A stretch of DNA of 64,000 nt, taken from positions 124,001-188,000 of the forward strand of contig CAVRXB010000002.1 of NCBI GenBank assembly GCA_963724975.1, given 5' to 3'. The notes below the pieces were generated by a model. The model saw nothing but the letters and a program-made list of their open reading frames with translations, had not been told where the DNA came from and searched no databases. This DNA comes from CAIWHR01 sp963724975. Lineage in GTDB: Bacteria; Pseudomonadota; Gammaproteobacteria; Burkholderiales; Casimicrobiaceae. Position numbers and translations under genes: made by a program. The stretch's first letter is position 1. Every line of letters begins with the position of its first letter. Positions 9,911-18,707 of the stretch are shown here, one piece after another.

Positions 9911-10201
9911 AGCCGGCGATAGATATCCGGTTTGCGGCGGTCCGACGAGCATAAGATTGCTCGGCCGGTCGGCCGGTCGGCCGGTCGGCCGGCGAGCGGG
10001 AGGCTGTCGACGTCGAACCCGAGCGTGGCGATCGCCGTGGCGGTGTCGCGGAGATCGCGGCGTGACAGCGGATCGAGATTTCGCTCTTGGCGAAGAATGG
10101 CCGGCCGATGTGTAGCATGGGCCAGCGAAACGTATGCTTGGGGACCAATGCACGAACGGCAGCAGCGTATGGAATTCGAAGATCGTGTCGTCGCCGGCCA
10201 C
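9911..10201 (-). pseudogene. Possible frameshifted gene remnant downstream of GT2 gene
   Basis: Two adjoining minus-strand frames look like protein with strong GC bias at codon position three. From a GTG at 10201 the first reads GDDTIFEFHTLLPFVHWSP. After the CCCC run at 10143-10140 the sense moves to another frame: SLAHATHRPAILRQ, then NLDPLSRRDLRDTATAIA and TLGFDVDSLPLAG. It then runs into the 8-bp repeats and loses coding character. Adding one C to the homopolymer would join the two parts into about 70 residues. I do not recognise the family. It may be a decayed or truncated gene, or an intact gene with a one-base sequence error whose 3' end was lost at the repeats. Confidence 0.4.
9961..9992. 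repeat. Four tandem copies of an 8-bp unit
   Basis: The unit TCGGCCGG is repeated four times without interruption. Each unit is nearly self-complementary, so the run could fold back on itself and is a candidate for slippage. It lies between the YfhO-like gene and the GT2 gene, at the 3' side of a probable gene remnant. Confidence 0.9.
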
Positions 10202-10222
10202 GCCCGCGGTCGGATGGCGCTC

Positions 10223-11401
10223 TCACGCCGGGTCCCGCTCGAAATTCCACAGGAGGAAATGGAGGACGAACGACGCGAACAGGAACTGGATGCCGGCGAT
10301 CGTCAGCGTAAGCGACGGAATGACGATGCGCATCAGGTACCGCGGATCGATTTCCGCGAGCCCCGCCGACATCCACACCGAAAGCGAGTAGCTGGCGAGT
10401 ACGAATCCGGCAAGTGTCATGACGGCGCCGGCGACGGCACCGCGCTCGAGCGTGAACCAGGCGCTCAAGCCACCGAAGGCGCGGCCCGGGGGCAACAAGC
10501 CGTGCGCGACACCCGCCGCCTTCACGAAGACGGCGAAGAGCACCATCTGCAGACCCACGATCATCGCGCCCGCGGCGAACAGCACCGTGTGGATATCCAG
10601 GACGACGCGACCGATGGCGACAGGACCGGTCAGGAGCATCGCTTGCGCGATCGCGCCGACGACGAAGAGAAGCAACCCCGGATAAAGCAACAGCCAGCGC
10701 GGGCTCAACAGCAGCAGGAAGCGCAAATGGCGCCAGCCGTCGCGCCACGTGCGCAGGTGGGGCGGCCGCGAGCGCCGGTCCGGCGCGAGCGTCGTCGGCA
10801 CCTCGGCCAACGCAAGACCACGGAGCGCGGCGCGGACAATCATCTCGGTCGCGAACTCCATCCCCGGCGCGCGCAAGCCGAGCGAGAGGATCCGGTCGCG
10901 GCGGAATCCGCGCAACCCGCAGTGGAAATCGCCGATCGGAATCGAAAAGAACAGGCGGCCCAGAAAGCTCAAAACCGGATTGCCCAGATAGCGATGCAAA
11001 AAAGGCATGGCGCCGGGCTCGATTCCGCCTTCGAACCGGTTGCCGATCACGAGGTCGCTCCCGCTTCGCAGGCGCGCGACGAACGGCTCGAGATGAGCGA
11101 AGTCGTAGCTTCCGTCCGAGTCGCCGATGATGACGTACGTGCCGCGGGCAGCGTGGATGCCCTGGATCAGCGCGGCCCCGTAGCCGCGCACCGGCACGCG
11201 CAGCGCCCGAGCACCGCGGGCCTCGGCGATGGCCATCGAACCATCGGTGCTGCCGTTATCGGCAATCAGGATTTCACCATCGATGCGTTCGCTTGCGAGG
11301 AACGCGTACGCCTCGTCGATGCACGCGGCGAGCGTCTCGGCCTCGTCGAGGCAGGGCATCAGGATCGTGAGCTCGACGTAGGGCAGCGCTTGGTCAGGCA
11401 T
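10223..11401 (-). CDS. Family 2 glycosyltransferase with C-terminal membrane segments
   Basis: A 392-residue GT2 enzyme of the dolichol/undecaprenyl-phosphate sugar synthase type, which transfers a sugar from a nucleotide donor to a polyprenyl phosphate at the inner membrane. The GT-A domain (about residues 8-235) shows LMPCLDEAETL, IADNGSTDGS and the metal-binding DSDGSYD. The C-terminal third has about four hydrophobic helices. The ATG at 11401 gives a normal GT2 N terminus; the longer open frame upstream is low-complexity Arg-rich shadow. It is divergent from the next membrane-protein gene, with 74 bases between the two starts. Confidence 0.85.
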   Translation of the reverse strand: MPDQALPYVELTILMPCLDEAETLAACIDEAYAFLASERIDGEILIADNGSTDGSMAIAEARGARALRVPVRGYGAALIQGIHAARGTYVIIGDSDGSYDFAHLEPFVARLRSGSDLVIGNRFEGGIEPGAMPFLHRYLGNPVLSFLGRLFFSIPIGDFHCGLRGFRRDRILSLGLRAPGMEFATEMIVRAALRGLALAEVPTTLAPDRRSRPPHLRTWRDGWRHLRFLLLLSPRWLLLYPGLLLFVVGAIAQAMLLTGPVAIGRVVLDIHTVLFAAGAMIVGLQMVLFAVFVKAAGVAHGLLPPGRAFGGLSAWFTLERGAVAGAVMTLAGFVLASYSLSVWMSAGLAEIDPRYLMRIVIPSLTLTIAGIQFLFASFVLHFLLWNFERDPA

Positions 11402-11475
11402 GACTCGGCAATCCGGTTCGCGACCGGAGTATGGATAGTCGCGGCGACCTCGGCAAGCGCGCCGGCGGTGGGGCG

Positions 11476-13092
11476 ATGACGCGCGAGTCGGTGCTCGAAT
11501 GGCTCGAGTGTCCGCGCAGCGGCGTGCCCGCCGCGTTGCTCTTCGGGGGATGCGCGTCGCTACTGCGGGGTGTCGACACCAACTGGGACTTGCGAAGTTA
11601 CCACTTCTACAATCCCTGGGCCTGGTTGCACGGCCGCCTCTATTGGGATTACGCGCCGGCGCAGGGACCGTCCTATCACAGTCCATTCCTGGATCTTCCT
11701 TTTTTTGCGCTGGTCCACTCCGGCATGCCGGCGTTTGCCGTCACGTTTCTGATGGGGCTGCCATTCGGGCTGACCGTCTATTTCCTCTATCGCATCGCGC
11801 GTTGTGCGATGAACGACCTCGCCATCGAACGGCAGTCCTTCCCGTGGCTCGCCGTGGGCGTCGTTGCGCTGACAGGTGCCGCCGGATTCTCGCAGATCGG
11901 CTCGACGATGAACGAATGGGCGACCGCGTCACTCGTGATGGCCGCCTTGTTCGTGATAGTGCGCGCAGAGCGCGGGGTGCGTCCCCCTGACGCTCTAGTA
12001 TCCGCTGTCGCCGGTGTCCTCTGCGGCGTCGCCACCGGGTTGAAGCTCACGGCGGCAATCTATGCGGTCGCGCTCTTTTGTTCGTTCGTCCTCTGCTTTC
12101 GAGGACGGGAGGGATTCGGGCGCGCAGCGCTGACTCTTGCCGCGGCGATGGCAGCGGGGTTCCTCGTTGCCTACGGGTATTGGGGAGCGGTACTCTGGGA
12201 GCGATTTCGCAATCCGCTCTTTCCATATTTCAACGGCATGTTCCGGTCGGAGTATTGGGAGCCGCTATCCCTTGCCGACACGCGATTCCGCCCGACCACG
12301 CCCGTGGGCTGGCTCACATTGCCGTTCGGACTGGCCGAGCGCAACCGCCTCGCGAGCGAGGCCGATCTGCGCGACCCGAGGCTCGCGTTGCTGTGTGTGT
12401 TCTCCGTCGTCGTCGCCATTGCCATGCTGCGCGAATCGCGCGCTGCGGGTGTGCGGTATATGACGGCGCTGCGGCGCGCGATGCCCCCGAGCCTGCGCCT
12501 GCTGGCCGTCTTTGCGGCGGTCGCGTACGTCACCTGGCTCGTCGCTTTCACGATCTACCGCTATGCGATTCCGCTCGAGCTCACCGCGAGCCTCCTGCTG
12601 GTGCTGGCGATGCGCGCTGCCTTTGCGGGCGCGGTGCGGCGCGACGTGCTGATCGGGATCGCCTCGGTGCTGATCGTAGCCGTGACCGTGCCGCCTTACT
12701 GGGGACGCGCGCGCGCGCATACCGGGCGTTACATCGAAGTCAAGGTGCCCCCGGTCGCAGCCGATTCGCTGGTGCTGATAATGTCGGGCGAGCCCTTCGG
12801 CTACATCGTACCTTTCATCGAATCCGGCGCTCGCGTCATCCGACCGGCGAGCAACATCGCCAGTCCCGGCTACGGCAACCGTCTGCAACGCGAAATGGAC
12901 GCGCTCATCGCCGACCAGCGCGGGCCTATGTACGCGATCCGGTATCTCGACGTCATCGACGCGCGCGAGGAAGCTACCATGGCGGCGTACGGGTTGCGCC
13001 GCGTCGACGAGGGCTGCCGAAGGATCGAATCCAACCTCGAGGGCAATCGGCCGCTGGGCCTCTGTCCAGTGGTGCGGCAGGGAAAGGGATAG
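11476..13092 (+). CDS. GT-C-like polytopic membrane protein, function unknown
   Basis: A 538-residue membrane protein with about ten hydrophobic helices. The first periplasmic loop contains GVDTNWDLRSYHFYNPWAW, an acidic and aromatic-rich loop of the kind that holds the catalytic Asp in GT-C glycosyltransferases. The C-terminal 90 residues are soluble. The ATG at 11476 is chosen because it follows GGTGGGG and begins the conserved-looking sequence; the frame is open 45 bases further upstream. With the YfhO-like protein and GT2 it forms a plausible lipid-linked-sugar module. No specific family is recognised with certainty. Confidence 0.6.
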   Translation: MTRESVLEWLECPRSGVPAALLFGGCASLLRGVDTNWDLRSYHFYNPWAWLHGRLYWDYAPAQGPSYHSPFLDLPFFALVHSGMPAFAVTFLMGLPFGLTVYFLYRIARCAMNDLAIERQSFPWLAVGVVALTGAAGFSQIGSTMNEWATASLVMAALFVIVRAERGVRPPDALVSAVAGVLCGVATGLKLTAAIYAVALFCSFVLCFRGREGFGRAALTLAAAMAAGFLVAYGYWGAVLWERFRNPLFPYFNGMFRSEYWEPLSLADTRFRPTTPVGWLTLPFGLAERNRLASEADLRDPRLALLCVFSVVVAIAMLRESRAAGVRYMTALRRAMPPSLRLLAVFAAVAYVTWLVAFTIYRYAIPLELTASLLLVLAMRAAFAGAVRRDVLIGIASVLIVAVTVPPYWGRARAHTGRYIEVKVPPVAADSLVLIMSGEPFGYIVPFIESGARVIRPASNIASPGYGNRLQREMDALIADQRGPMYAIRYLDVIDAREEATMAAYGLRRVDEGCRRIESNLEGNRPLGLCPVVRQGKG

Positions 13093-13235
13093 TGCGTCGA
13101 GCGCCGCAGCGCATCGCGCCGACAGGTCCCGCGGCCCGGGTTCGGTGCCGAAACGGGCTGCCGATTGATCCCGCGCAAAGTCGCCGCCGTCCGTTACGCT
13201 TACGCTTCGCAAGGCACACGAGGAGGAGACCGTCA

Positions 13236-15155
13236 ATGACGACCTACAAGCAATTCCATAGCCGGTCGATCAAAGATCGTGAAGCGTTCTGGCGCAGCGA
13301 GGCGGCCGCGATCGACTGGCAGACGCCGTTCTCCTCGGTGCTCGACTATACAAGGCCTCCATTCGCGAGGTGGTTCGTCGGCGGGCGCACGAACCTATGC
13401 CACAACGCGATCGACCGCCATCTCGCGGCGCGAGGCTCGCAAAAGGCGCTCATCTATATCTCGACGGAAACCGGAGAAAGCAAAACCTATACGTTTTCCG
13501 AGCTTCACGCCGAAGTGAACCGCTTTGCGGCCGCGCTGAAGGGCGAGGGCGTGGGTCGCGGCGATCGCGTGCTGATCTACATGCCCATGATCGCCGAGGC
13601 TGCGTTTGCAATGCTCGCCTGCGCGCGCATTGGCGCCGTCCATTCGGTCGTGTTCGGCGGATTTGCCGCGGCGAGCCTTGCGACCCGGATCGACGACGCG
13701 AAGCCGAAAGCGATGATCACGTCGGATGCCGGCATGCGCGGCGGCAAAGCAGTTCCGTACAAGCACTTGGTCGACGAAGCGATCCGTCTCGCCGCGCGTC
13801 CGCCAAAAAAGGTCATCATTGTCAATCGCGGGATCGACAAGGCAATGCCAGTCGTCGCCGGCCGCGACCTCGATTACGCGGAGCTTCGCGCACGGCATCT
13901 CGGCGCAACTGTGCCCTGCGAATGGCTCGAGTCTTCCGAGCCGTCGTACATCCTTTATACGTCGGGCACCACGGGCAAGCCGAAGGGAGTGCAGCGCGAC
14001 ACCGGCGGTCATGCCGTCGCTCTGGCGTCGTCGATGCGGCGCATCTACTGCATCGAGCCCGGCGACACGATGTTCACGACGAGCGATATCGGTTGGGTGG
14101 TAGGGCATTCATACATCGTTTACGGGCCGCTCATCGCCGGCGCGACGACGATCGTCTATGAAGGCCTGCCGATTCGTCCGGACCCCAGCATCTGGTGGAA
14201 GATCGTCGCCGAGAACAACGTGAAGACGATGTTCAGCTCGCCCACTGCGATCCGCGTGCTGAAGAAGCAGGACACGAAGTACATGAAACAGCACGACCTT
14301 GCGTCGCTCAAGTATCTCTTTCTCGCTGGCGAGCCACTGGACGAGCCGACCGCGCGCTGGGCATCGGATGCGCTCGGCGTGCCCATCGTCGATCATTACT
14401 GGCAGACCGAGACCGGCTGGGCAATTCTTTCCGCCGTGCCCGGCGTCGAGGACACGCCGCGCAAGTTCGGCAGTCCGTCGTTTGCAGTGTACGGTTACGA
14501 CGTGCGGCTCCTTCGCGAAGGCAGCGGCGAGGAAGCGGGCGCCGACGAGAAGGCCGTGCTGACGATCATGCCGCCGCTGCCTCCCGGATGCATGACCACG
14601 GTCTGGGGCGACGACGCCCGTTTCGTGAAAACCTATTTTTCGGATTTCGGGACAAAACTCGCGTATTCGACGTTCGACTGGGCGACGCGCGACAAGGACG
14701 GCTACTACTTCGTTCTCGGCAGGACCGACGACGTGATCAACGTGGCCGGCCATCGGCTGGGCACGCGCGAGATCGAGGAGGCGGTACAGGCACATTCGGG
14801 CATCGCCGAAGTCGCCGTCGTCGGCGTCGCCGACTCGCTCAAGGGCCAGATTCCGGTCGCCTTCGCGGTGGTGAAGGATCCGGCGAAAGTCGCCACGCCG
14901 GAAAGCGCGGCGGCGATGCGGAAGGAAGTGATGGACACCGTGGACCGCCAGCTCGGCGCGATTGCGCGCCCGGGCGCCGTCCATTTCGTCTCGCTGCTAC
15001 CGAAGACCCGGTCGGGCAAGCTGCTGCGTAGATCGATCCAGGCGCTCGCCGAAGGCCGCGACCCGGGCGACCTCACGACGATCGAGGATCCCGGCGCGCT
15101 TGAGCAGATCCGGGCGGCCTTGGGCACGCGTTCCGGCGTACCGACCGGAAGCTGA
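13236..15155 (+). CDS. prpE: Propionyl-CoA synthetase (propionate-CoA ligase)
   Basis: An ANL-superfamily acyl-CoA synthetase that activates propionate through an adenylate to propionyl-CoA. The 639 residues carry the AMP-binding motif YTSGTTGKPKG (around 240-250), the adenylation core DHYWQTETGW, and C-terminal TRSGKLLRR with the acetylatable catalytic Lys595. Overall it resembles PrpE more than acetyl-CoA synthetase (MTTYKQFHSRSIKDREAFW start, TTSDIGWVVGHSYIVYGPL). The ATG at 13236 has a strong AGGAGGAG site at 13221; a long upstream in-frame extension overlaps the previous gene and is rejected. No other prp genes are in the window. Confidence 0.9.
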   Translation: MTTYKQFHSRSIKDREAFWRSEAAAIDWQTPFSSVLDYTRPPFARWFVGGRTNLCHNAIDRHLAARGSQKALIYISTETGESKTYTFSELHAEVNRFAAALKGEGVGRGDRVLIYMPMIAEAAFAMLACARIGAVHSVVFGGFAAASLATRIDDAKPKAMITSDAGMRGGKAVPYKHLVDEAIRLAARPPKKVIIVNRGIDKAMPVVAGRDLDYAELRARHLGATVPCEWLESSEPSYILYTSGTTGKPKGVQRDTGGHAVALASSMRRIYCIEPGDTMFTTSDIGWVVGHSYIVYGPLIAGATTIVYEGLPIRPDPSIWWKIVAENNVKTMFSSPTAIRVLKKQDTKYMKQHDLASLKYLFLAGEPLDEPTARWASDALGVPIVDHYWQTETGWAILSAVPGVEDTPRKFGSPSFAVYGYDVRLLREGSGEEAGADEKAVLTIMPPLPPGCMTTVWGDDARFVKTYFSDFGTKLAYSTFDWATRDKDGYYFVLGRTDDVINVAGHRLGTREIEEAVQAHSGIAEVAVVGVADSLKGQIPVAFAVVKDPAKVATPESAAAMRKEVMDTVDRQLGAIARPGAVHFVSLLPKTRSGKLLRRSIQALAEGRDPGDLTTIEDPGALEQIRAALGTRSGVPTGS

Positions 15156-15259
15156 ATGATGGCCTAGGGAATCCTGGAGCGAGCCGAGGAGAAGCTGATC
15201 AGGTTGGGCGGGAGGGCGTTGGCCGGGCGATAATACCGGTTTGTAGCGGTTTGCCTGCC

Positions 15260-16345
15260 ATGCCCAACGATCTCGTAACTCCTTCCGCTGCAGCCCGGCG
15301 CGCGGCGGCTCACGCTGCACCCCCGCACGCAAAGCTCGCGGTCGTTTTCCGTGGGGACGCCGTCGACGCGGTTCACTACGGATCGGTCGCTGTCGTCGAT
15401 CGCGACGGCAACCTGCTGTACGCCGCGGGCGATCCGGAATTTCTCACGATGACACGCAGCGCACTGAAGCCGTTCCAGGCGATGCCCTTTGTCGCGGGCG
15501 GAGGTGTCGATCGATTTCATTACAACCAGGCGCAGGTTGCACTGCTTTGCGCGAGCCACTCGGGCGAACCGCGGCATGTGGATGCCGTGGCCGCAATGCT
15601 CGCCGCCGCCGGCAACACCGCCGCTGAGCTCCAGTGCGGAACGCATGCGCCGGGTTTCTATGATGCGCGCGGCGAATTGCCGCCGCCACCGCCATATTCG
15701 CCGCTCGCGCATAACTGCTCTGGCAAGCACAGCGGCATGCTCGCGTACTGTGTCCAATGCGGATTGCCGAAGGAGAGCTATCTGGCGTTCGATCATCCGT
15801 TGCAGCAGGCGATCCGCCACGCGGTTGCGCACTTCACCTCAACTCCGGAGGCTGCGCTCGTTTCGGGCATCGATGGCTGTTCGGCGCCGAATTACGCGGT
15901 GCCGCTTGCACGATTGGCGCTCGGATTCGCGCGTCTCGCCGCCGACCGGCAGGACGCGAATTATGGAAACGCGCCTGCAGTCCTTGCCGACGCGATGGTC
16001 GCCCACCCCGAAATGGTCTCGGGCGACCGCCGAAACGACCTGGCGCTGATGCGTGCCGGGCGCGGCGACTGGGTCACCAAGATCGGCGCCGAGGGCGTGC
16101 AGGCCATCGGAATCCGCAGCAAAGGCATCGGGATCGCCATCAAAGTCGTCGACGGCGGCAAGCGTGGACTGCATCCCGCGACCGTCGCCACCCTCGACCA
16201 GCTGAATTTGCTCGATGACGCCCAACGTTCGGAACTGTCGGAATGGCGCGAGCCGCTCGTCCGCAACTACCGCGGCATCGTGACCGGAAAAGTCCGCCCG
16301 GCAGTTGTTCTGGACAAAGCCGCCGGCTCGGTCGTCGGCGGGTAG
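15260..16345 (+). CDS. Asparaginase II family protein
   Basis: A member of the Asparaginase_II family (Rhizobium AnsA type), which hydrolyses L-asparagine to aspartate and ammonia and is unrelated to E. coli asparaginases. Family hallmarks include RSALKPFQAMPFV, ALLCASHSGEPRHV, the cysteine-containing HNCSGKHSGMLAYC, and SGIDGCSAPNYAVPL. About 361 residues from ATG 15260; a TTG at 15251 is an alternative. It stands alone between prpE and the sigma-E operon. Cytoplasmic: no signal peptide is visible. Confidence 0.87.
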   Translation: MPNDLVTPSAAARRAAAHAAPPHAKLAVVFRGDAVDAVHYGSVAVVDRDGNLLYAAGDPEFLTMTRSALKPFQAMPFVAGGGVDRFHYNQAQVALLCASHSGEPRHVDAVAAMLAAAGNTAAELQCGTHAPGFYDARGELPPPPPYSPLAHNCSGKHSGMLAYCVQCGLPKESYLAFDHPLQQAIRHAVAHFTSTPEAALVSGIDGCSAPNYAVPLARLALGFARLAADRQDANYGNAPAVLADAMVAHPEMVSGDRRNDLALMRAGRGDWVTKIGAEGVQAIGIRSKGIGIAIKVVDGGKRGLHPATVATLDQLNLLDDAQRSELSEWREPLVRNYRGIVTGKVRPAVVLDKAAGSVVGG

Positions 16346-16351
16346 CGCCAG

Positions 16352-16379
16352 TGAACTTACAGCAGCGGCGGCGGTCTGT
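16352..16379 (+). promoter_or_regulatory. Candidate sigma-E promoter of the rpoE operon
   Basis: The sequence TGAACTT at 16352-16358, then 16 bases, then TCTGT at 16375-16379 resembles the sigma-E consensus (GGAACTT, 15-16 bases, TCTGA) with one mismatch in each box. It lies about 125 bases before rpoE, as expected for the autoregulated promoter known in gamma- and betaproteobacteria. Confidence 0.42.
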
Positions 16380-16504
16380 CCGTGGAAGCGCGCGCCGCGG
16401 GAAAAACCGCGGAAAAGCTCCCCCCAGGCCTGAGGCAGTCGAACCTGGAGGAAGCCCCCGCACCTGCCGTTCGGCGGGTATAACAACGACGATTCAGGGA
16501 TTGG

Positions 16505-17104
16505 ATGGGTGATCGCGAGGTCGATCAGCAGCTTGTCTTGCGCGCGCAGAAAGGTGACAAGCGGGCCTACGAGTTGCTGGTCCTCAAGTACCAGAGGAAG
16601 CTCGCGCGGCTCCTGTCGCGGCTGGTGCGCGACCCGGCGGAGGTCGAGGACGTGACGCAGGAAGCATTTATCAAGGCATACCGGGCGTTGCCCAGCTTTA
16701 GGGGAGAAAGCGCGTTCTACACGTGGCTCTACCGGATTGGCATAAACACCGCGAAGAATTACCTGGTGGCGCTGGGGCGGCGGGCGCCGACGTCGACCGG
16801 GTTCGACAACGAGGAAGCCGAGAATTTCGAGGACGCCGATCAGCTGCGCGACGCGAATACGCCCGAGGACGAGCTGCACGGCAAGGAAATTGCTGCAGTG
16901 GTCAACCGCGCGATGGACGCGCTGCCGGAGGACCTCCGGACCGCGATCACGCTGCGCGAGATCGAGGGATTGAGCTACGAGGAAATAGCGAGCGTGATGA
17001 ACTGCCCGATCGGCACCGTGCGATCCCGGATCTTCCGGGCGCGCGAAGCCATTGCAACGGAATTGCGGCCGTTGCTGGGCACTTTGGAAAACCGGAGATG
17101 GTGA
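16505..17104 (+). CDS. rpoE: Extracytoplasmic-stress sigma factor RpoE
   Basis: An ECF sigma factor of 199 residues of the RpoE/AlgU type that directs transcription of envelope-stress genes. Region 2 (about residues 22-90) contains RDPAEVEDVTQEAFIKAYRA and FYTWLYRIGINTAKN; region 4 (about 135-190) contains LPEDLRTAITLREIEGLSYE and the helix-turn-helix IASVMNCPIGTVRSRIFRAR. It is the first gene of an rpoE-rseA-rseB-degP cluster and overlaps rseA by one base (TGATG). A sigma-E-like promoter upstream suggests autoregulation. Confidence 0.95.
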   Translation: MGDREVDQQLVLRAQKGDKRAYELLVLKYQRKLARLLSRLVRDPAEVEDVTQEAFIKAYRALPSFRGESAFYTWLYRIGINTAKNYLVALGRRAPTSTGFDNEEAENFEDADQLRDANTPEDELHGKEIAAVVNRAMDALPEDLRTAITLREIEGLSYEEIASVMNCPIGTVRSRIFRAREAIATELRPLLGTLENRRW

Positions 17105-17601
17105 TGCCTGAAAGCATTTCGCGTCTGATGGACGGCGAAGTTGAAGACACGGAAGTCGAGATCGTCTGCGGCCAGCTGCAACGACCCGACGCCGTCGCGA
17201 CGTGGGTGTGTTATCACGTGATCGGAGACACGCTGCGCGGCGGCGCGGCCGTTACCCCGGGGTTCGCCGGCCGGTTCGCGGCGCGTTTTGCGTCCGAGCC
17301 GACGGTGATTGCGCCAGGGGCGCAGCGAAGCAGGCCTCTTCCCGTCGCTTGGGCCGCCGCCGCGAGCGTGGCGGCCGTCAGCGTCGTGGGTTGGATCGCG
17401 TATGTCACGTTTGACACGTCGCCCACGGCCATTGCCAAGGCGCGTGAGGCGGCGACGGTACGCGCGGCCCAGGTCCGCCCGCCCGCCGTTCCGCTCGATT
17501 ATCTGCTGGCGCATCGCGAGTATTCTCCGACCGCTCCGATCGAAGGCATCGGTCCCGGCCTGCGCACCGCGTCCGCGATCAGTCCCGCAATTCGACCGTA
17601 A
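17104..17601 (+). CDS. rseA: Anti-sigma-E factor RseA
   Basis: A single-pass inner-membrane protein of 165 residues that holds RpoE inactive. The cytoplasmic N domain (residues 1-75) begins MPESISRLMDGEVED and includes WVCYHVIGDTLRG, matching the RseA N-terminal sigma-binding fold. One membrane helix follows (about 83-103, VAWAAAASVAAVSVVGWIAY), then a short periplasmic part that is Pro/Ala-rich and shorter than in E. coli. In the known pathway DegS and RseP cleave RseA on envelope stress; neither is present in this window. The start codon overlaps the rpoE stop, implying translational coupling. Confidence 0.88.
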   Translation: MPESISRLMDGEVEDTEVEIVCGQLQRPDAVATWVCYHVIGDTLRGGAAVTPGFAGRFAARFASEPTVIAPGAQRSRPLPVAWAAAASVAAVSVVGWIAYVTFDTSPTAIAKAREAATVRAAQVRPPAVPLDYLLAHREYSPTAPIEGIGPGLRTASAISPAIRP

Positions 17602-17628
17602 GTAACCCCCGTTCCACGGAGCCGTTTG

Positions 17629-18639
17629 GTGACTGCATATCCAGCGATGGCGGCCTACATGCGGGCCGCGGCGTTGTTGTGCCATGTCCGGCGCTCCGGC
17701 GCGGTGGCGCTGGCACTCGCCATGCTGTTCGTGGCGCCGCTCGCCGCGGCGCAGGAGGCGAGCGCGCTCCTTGCGCGCGCCGCAACGGCGGCCCGGCTCC
17801 TCAATTACACCGGGACGCTTGTCTATCAGCACGCCGGACGCGTCGAGACGACCCGGCTCGTGCATCTGAACGACGGCGGCAGCGAATTCGAAAAGCTCGT
17901 CAACCTGGAGGGTCCGGCGCGTGAAGTGATCCGCAGCAAAGGCGAGGTGCGGTGCTTTTACCCCGACGCCAAGGTCGTCCGCATCGAGCCGCGGACGTTT
18001 CGCAACGCATTTCCGTCGCTGTCGGCGCAGCAGCAGAAGGCGCTGACCGAATACTACGAATTGCGCAAAGCCGAAGCCGATCGCGTCGCCGGGCTCGACG
18101 CACAGGCTTGGATATTCGAGCCGAAGGATGGCCTGCGCTACGGGCAGAAGCTGTGGTTCGAGCGGGCGACGGGACTGCTCCTCAAGGCGCGCATCCAGAA
18201 CGAGCGCAACGAGCCGGTCGAACAATTCACGTTTACCGACATCGCAATCGGTGCCAAGGTCGACCGCGAGATGGTGAGGCCGAGCTGGCCACCCGAGCCG
18301 CCAGCATGGCAAGTTCACGACGCCGGTCCGGCTGAAGCCGACGCCGCCGACACCGGGTGGACGGTCACTGCGGCGCCGCCCGGATTCTCGCGTGTCGCCG
18401 AAGGCTATCGCACCTTGCGCGGCAAGCGCTCGCCCGTGGCCCACATCGTCTATTCCGACGGCCTCGTCGCCGTGTCGGTCTTCGTCGAGGTCGCCAGCGG
18501 TGTGCATCCCGTGGGCTTGTTGCAGCAGGGGGGAGTCAACGTGTTCGTGCGTGACGCCGACGGCTACGTCGTGACCGCGCTCGGCGAAGCTCCGGCGATG
18601 ACGATTCGTCAGATTGCGAATTCTGTGGCGCGTCGCTGA
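17629..18639 (+). CDS. rseB: Periplasmic sigma-E regulator RseB (MucB)
   Basis: RseB binds the periplasmic part of RseA and shields it from proteolysis until off-pathway lipids or lipoproteins accumulate. The roughly 335-residue protein has a signal peptide ending at AAAQEAS, the MucB/RseB N-terminal lipoprotein-carrier-like domain (LLNYTGTLVYQHAGR ... IIRSKGE-type strand), and the C-terminal domain (GWTVTAAPPGFSRV to the end). The start is uncertain: TTG 17626 and GTG 17629 follow CCACGGAG, and ATG 17647 is another option before the signal sequence. It lies 27 bases after rseA. Confidence 0.9.
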   Translation: MTAYPAMAAYMRAAALLCHVRRSGAVALALAMLFVAPLAAAQEASALLARAATAARLLNYTGTLVYQHAGRVETTRLVHLNDGGSEFEKLVNLEGPAREVIRSKGEVRCFYPDAKVVRIEPRTFRNAFPSLSAQQQKALTEYYELRKAEADRVAGLDAQAWIFEPKDGLRYGQKLWFERATGLLLKARIQNERNEPVEQFTFTDIAIGAKVDREMVRPSWPPEPPAWQVHDAGPAEADAADTGWTVTAAPPGFSRVAEGYRTLRGKRSPVAHIVYSDGLVAVSVFVEVASGVHPVGLLQQGGVNVFVRDADGYVVTALGEAPAMTIRQIANSVARR

Positions 18640-18707
18640 TGCGCCGCCCAATGCAGCCTGAGGTAGCCTGAGGTAACCGTGCTTCGTTCCACCGGAGGTC
18701 GAACTCA

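Noticed and set aside
9932..11479. A 515-codon plus-strand open frame opposite the GT2 gene
   Set aside because: Its product is rich in Arg, Glu, Asp and Gln without structure; the minus-strand GT2 has clear motifs.
12078..13235. A long upstream extension of prpE in the same frame
   Set aside because: It overlaps the GT-C-like gene and reads as Arg-rich shadow; the strong AGGAGGAG site fixes the start at 13236.
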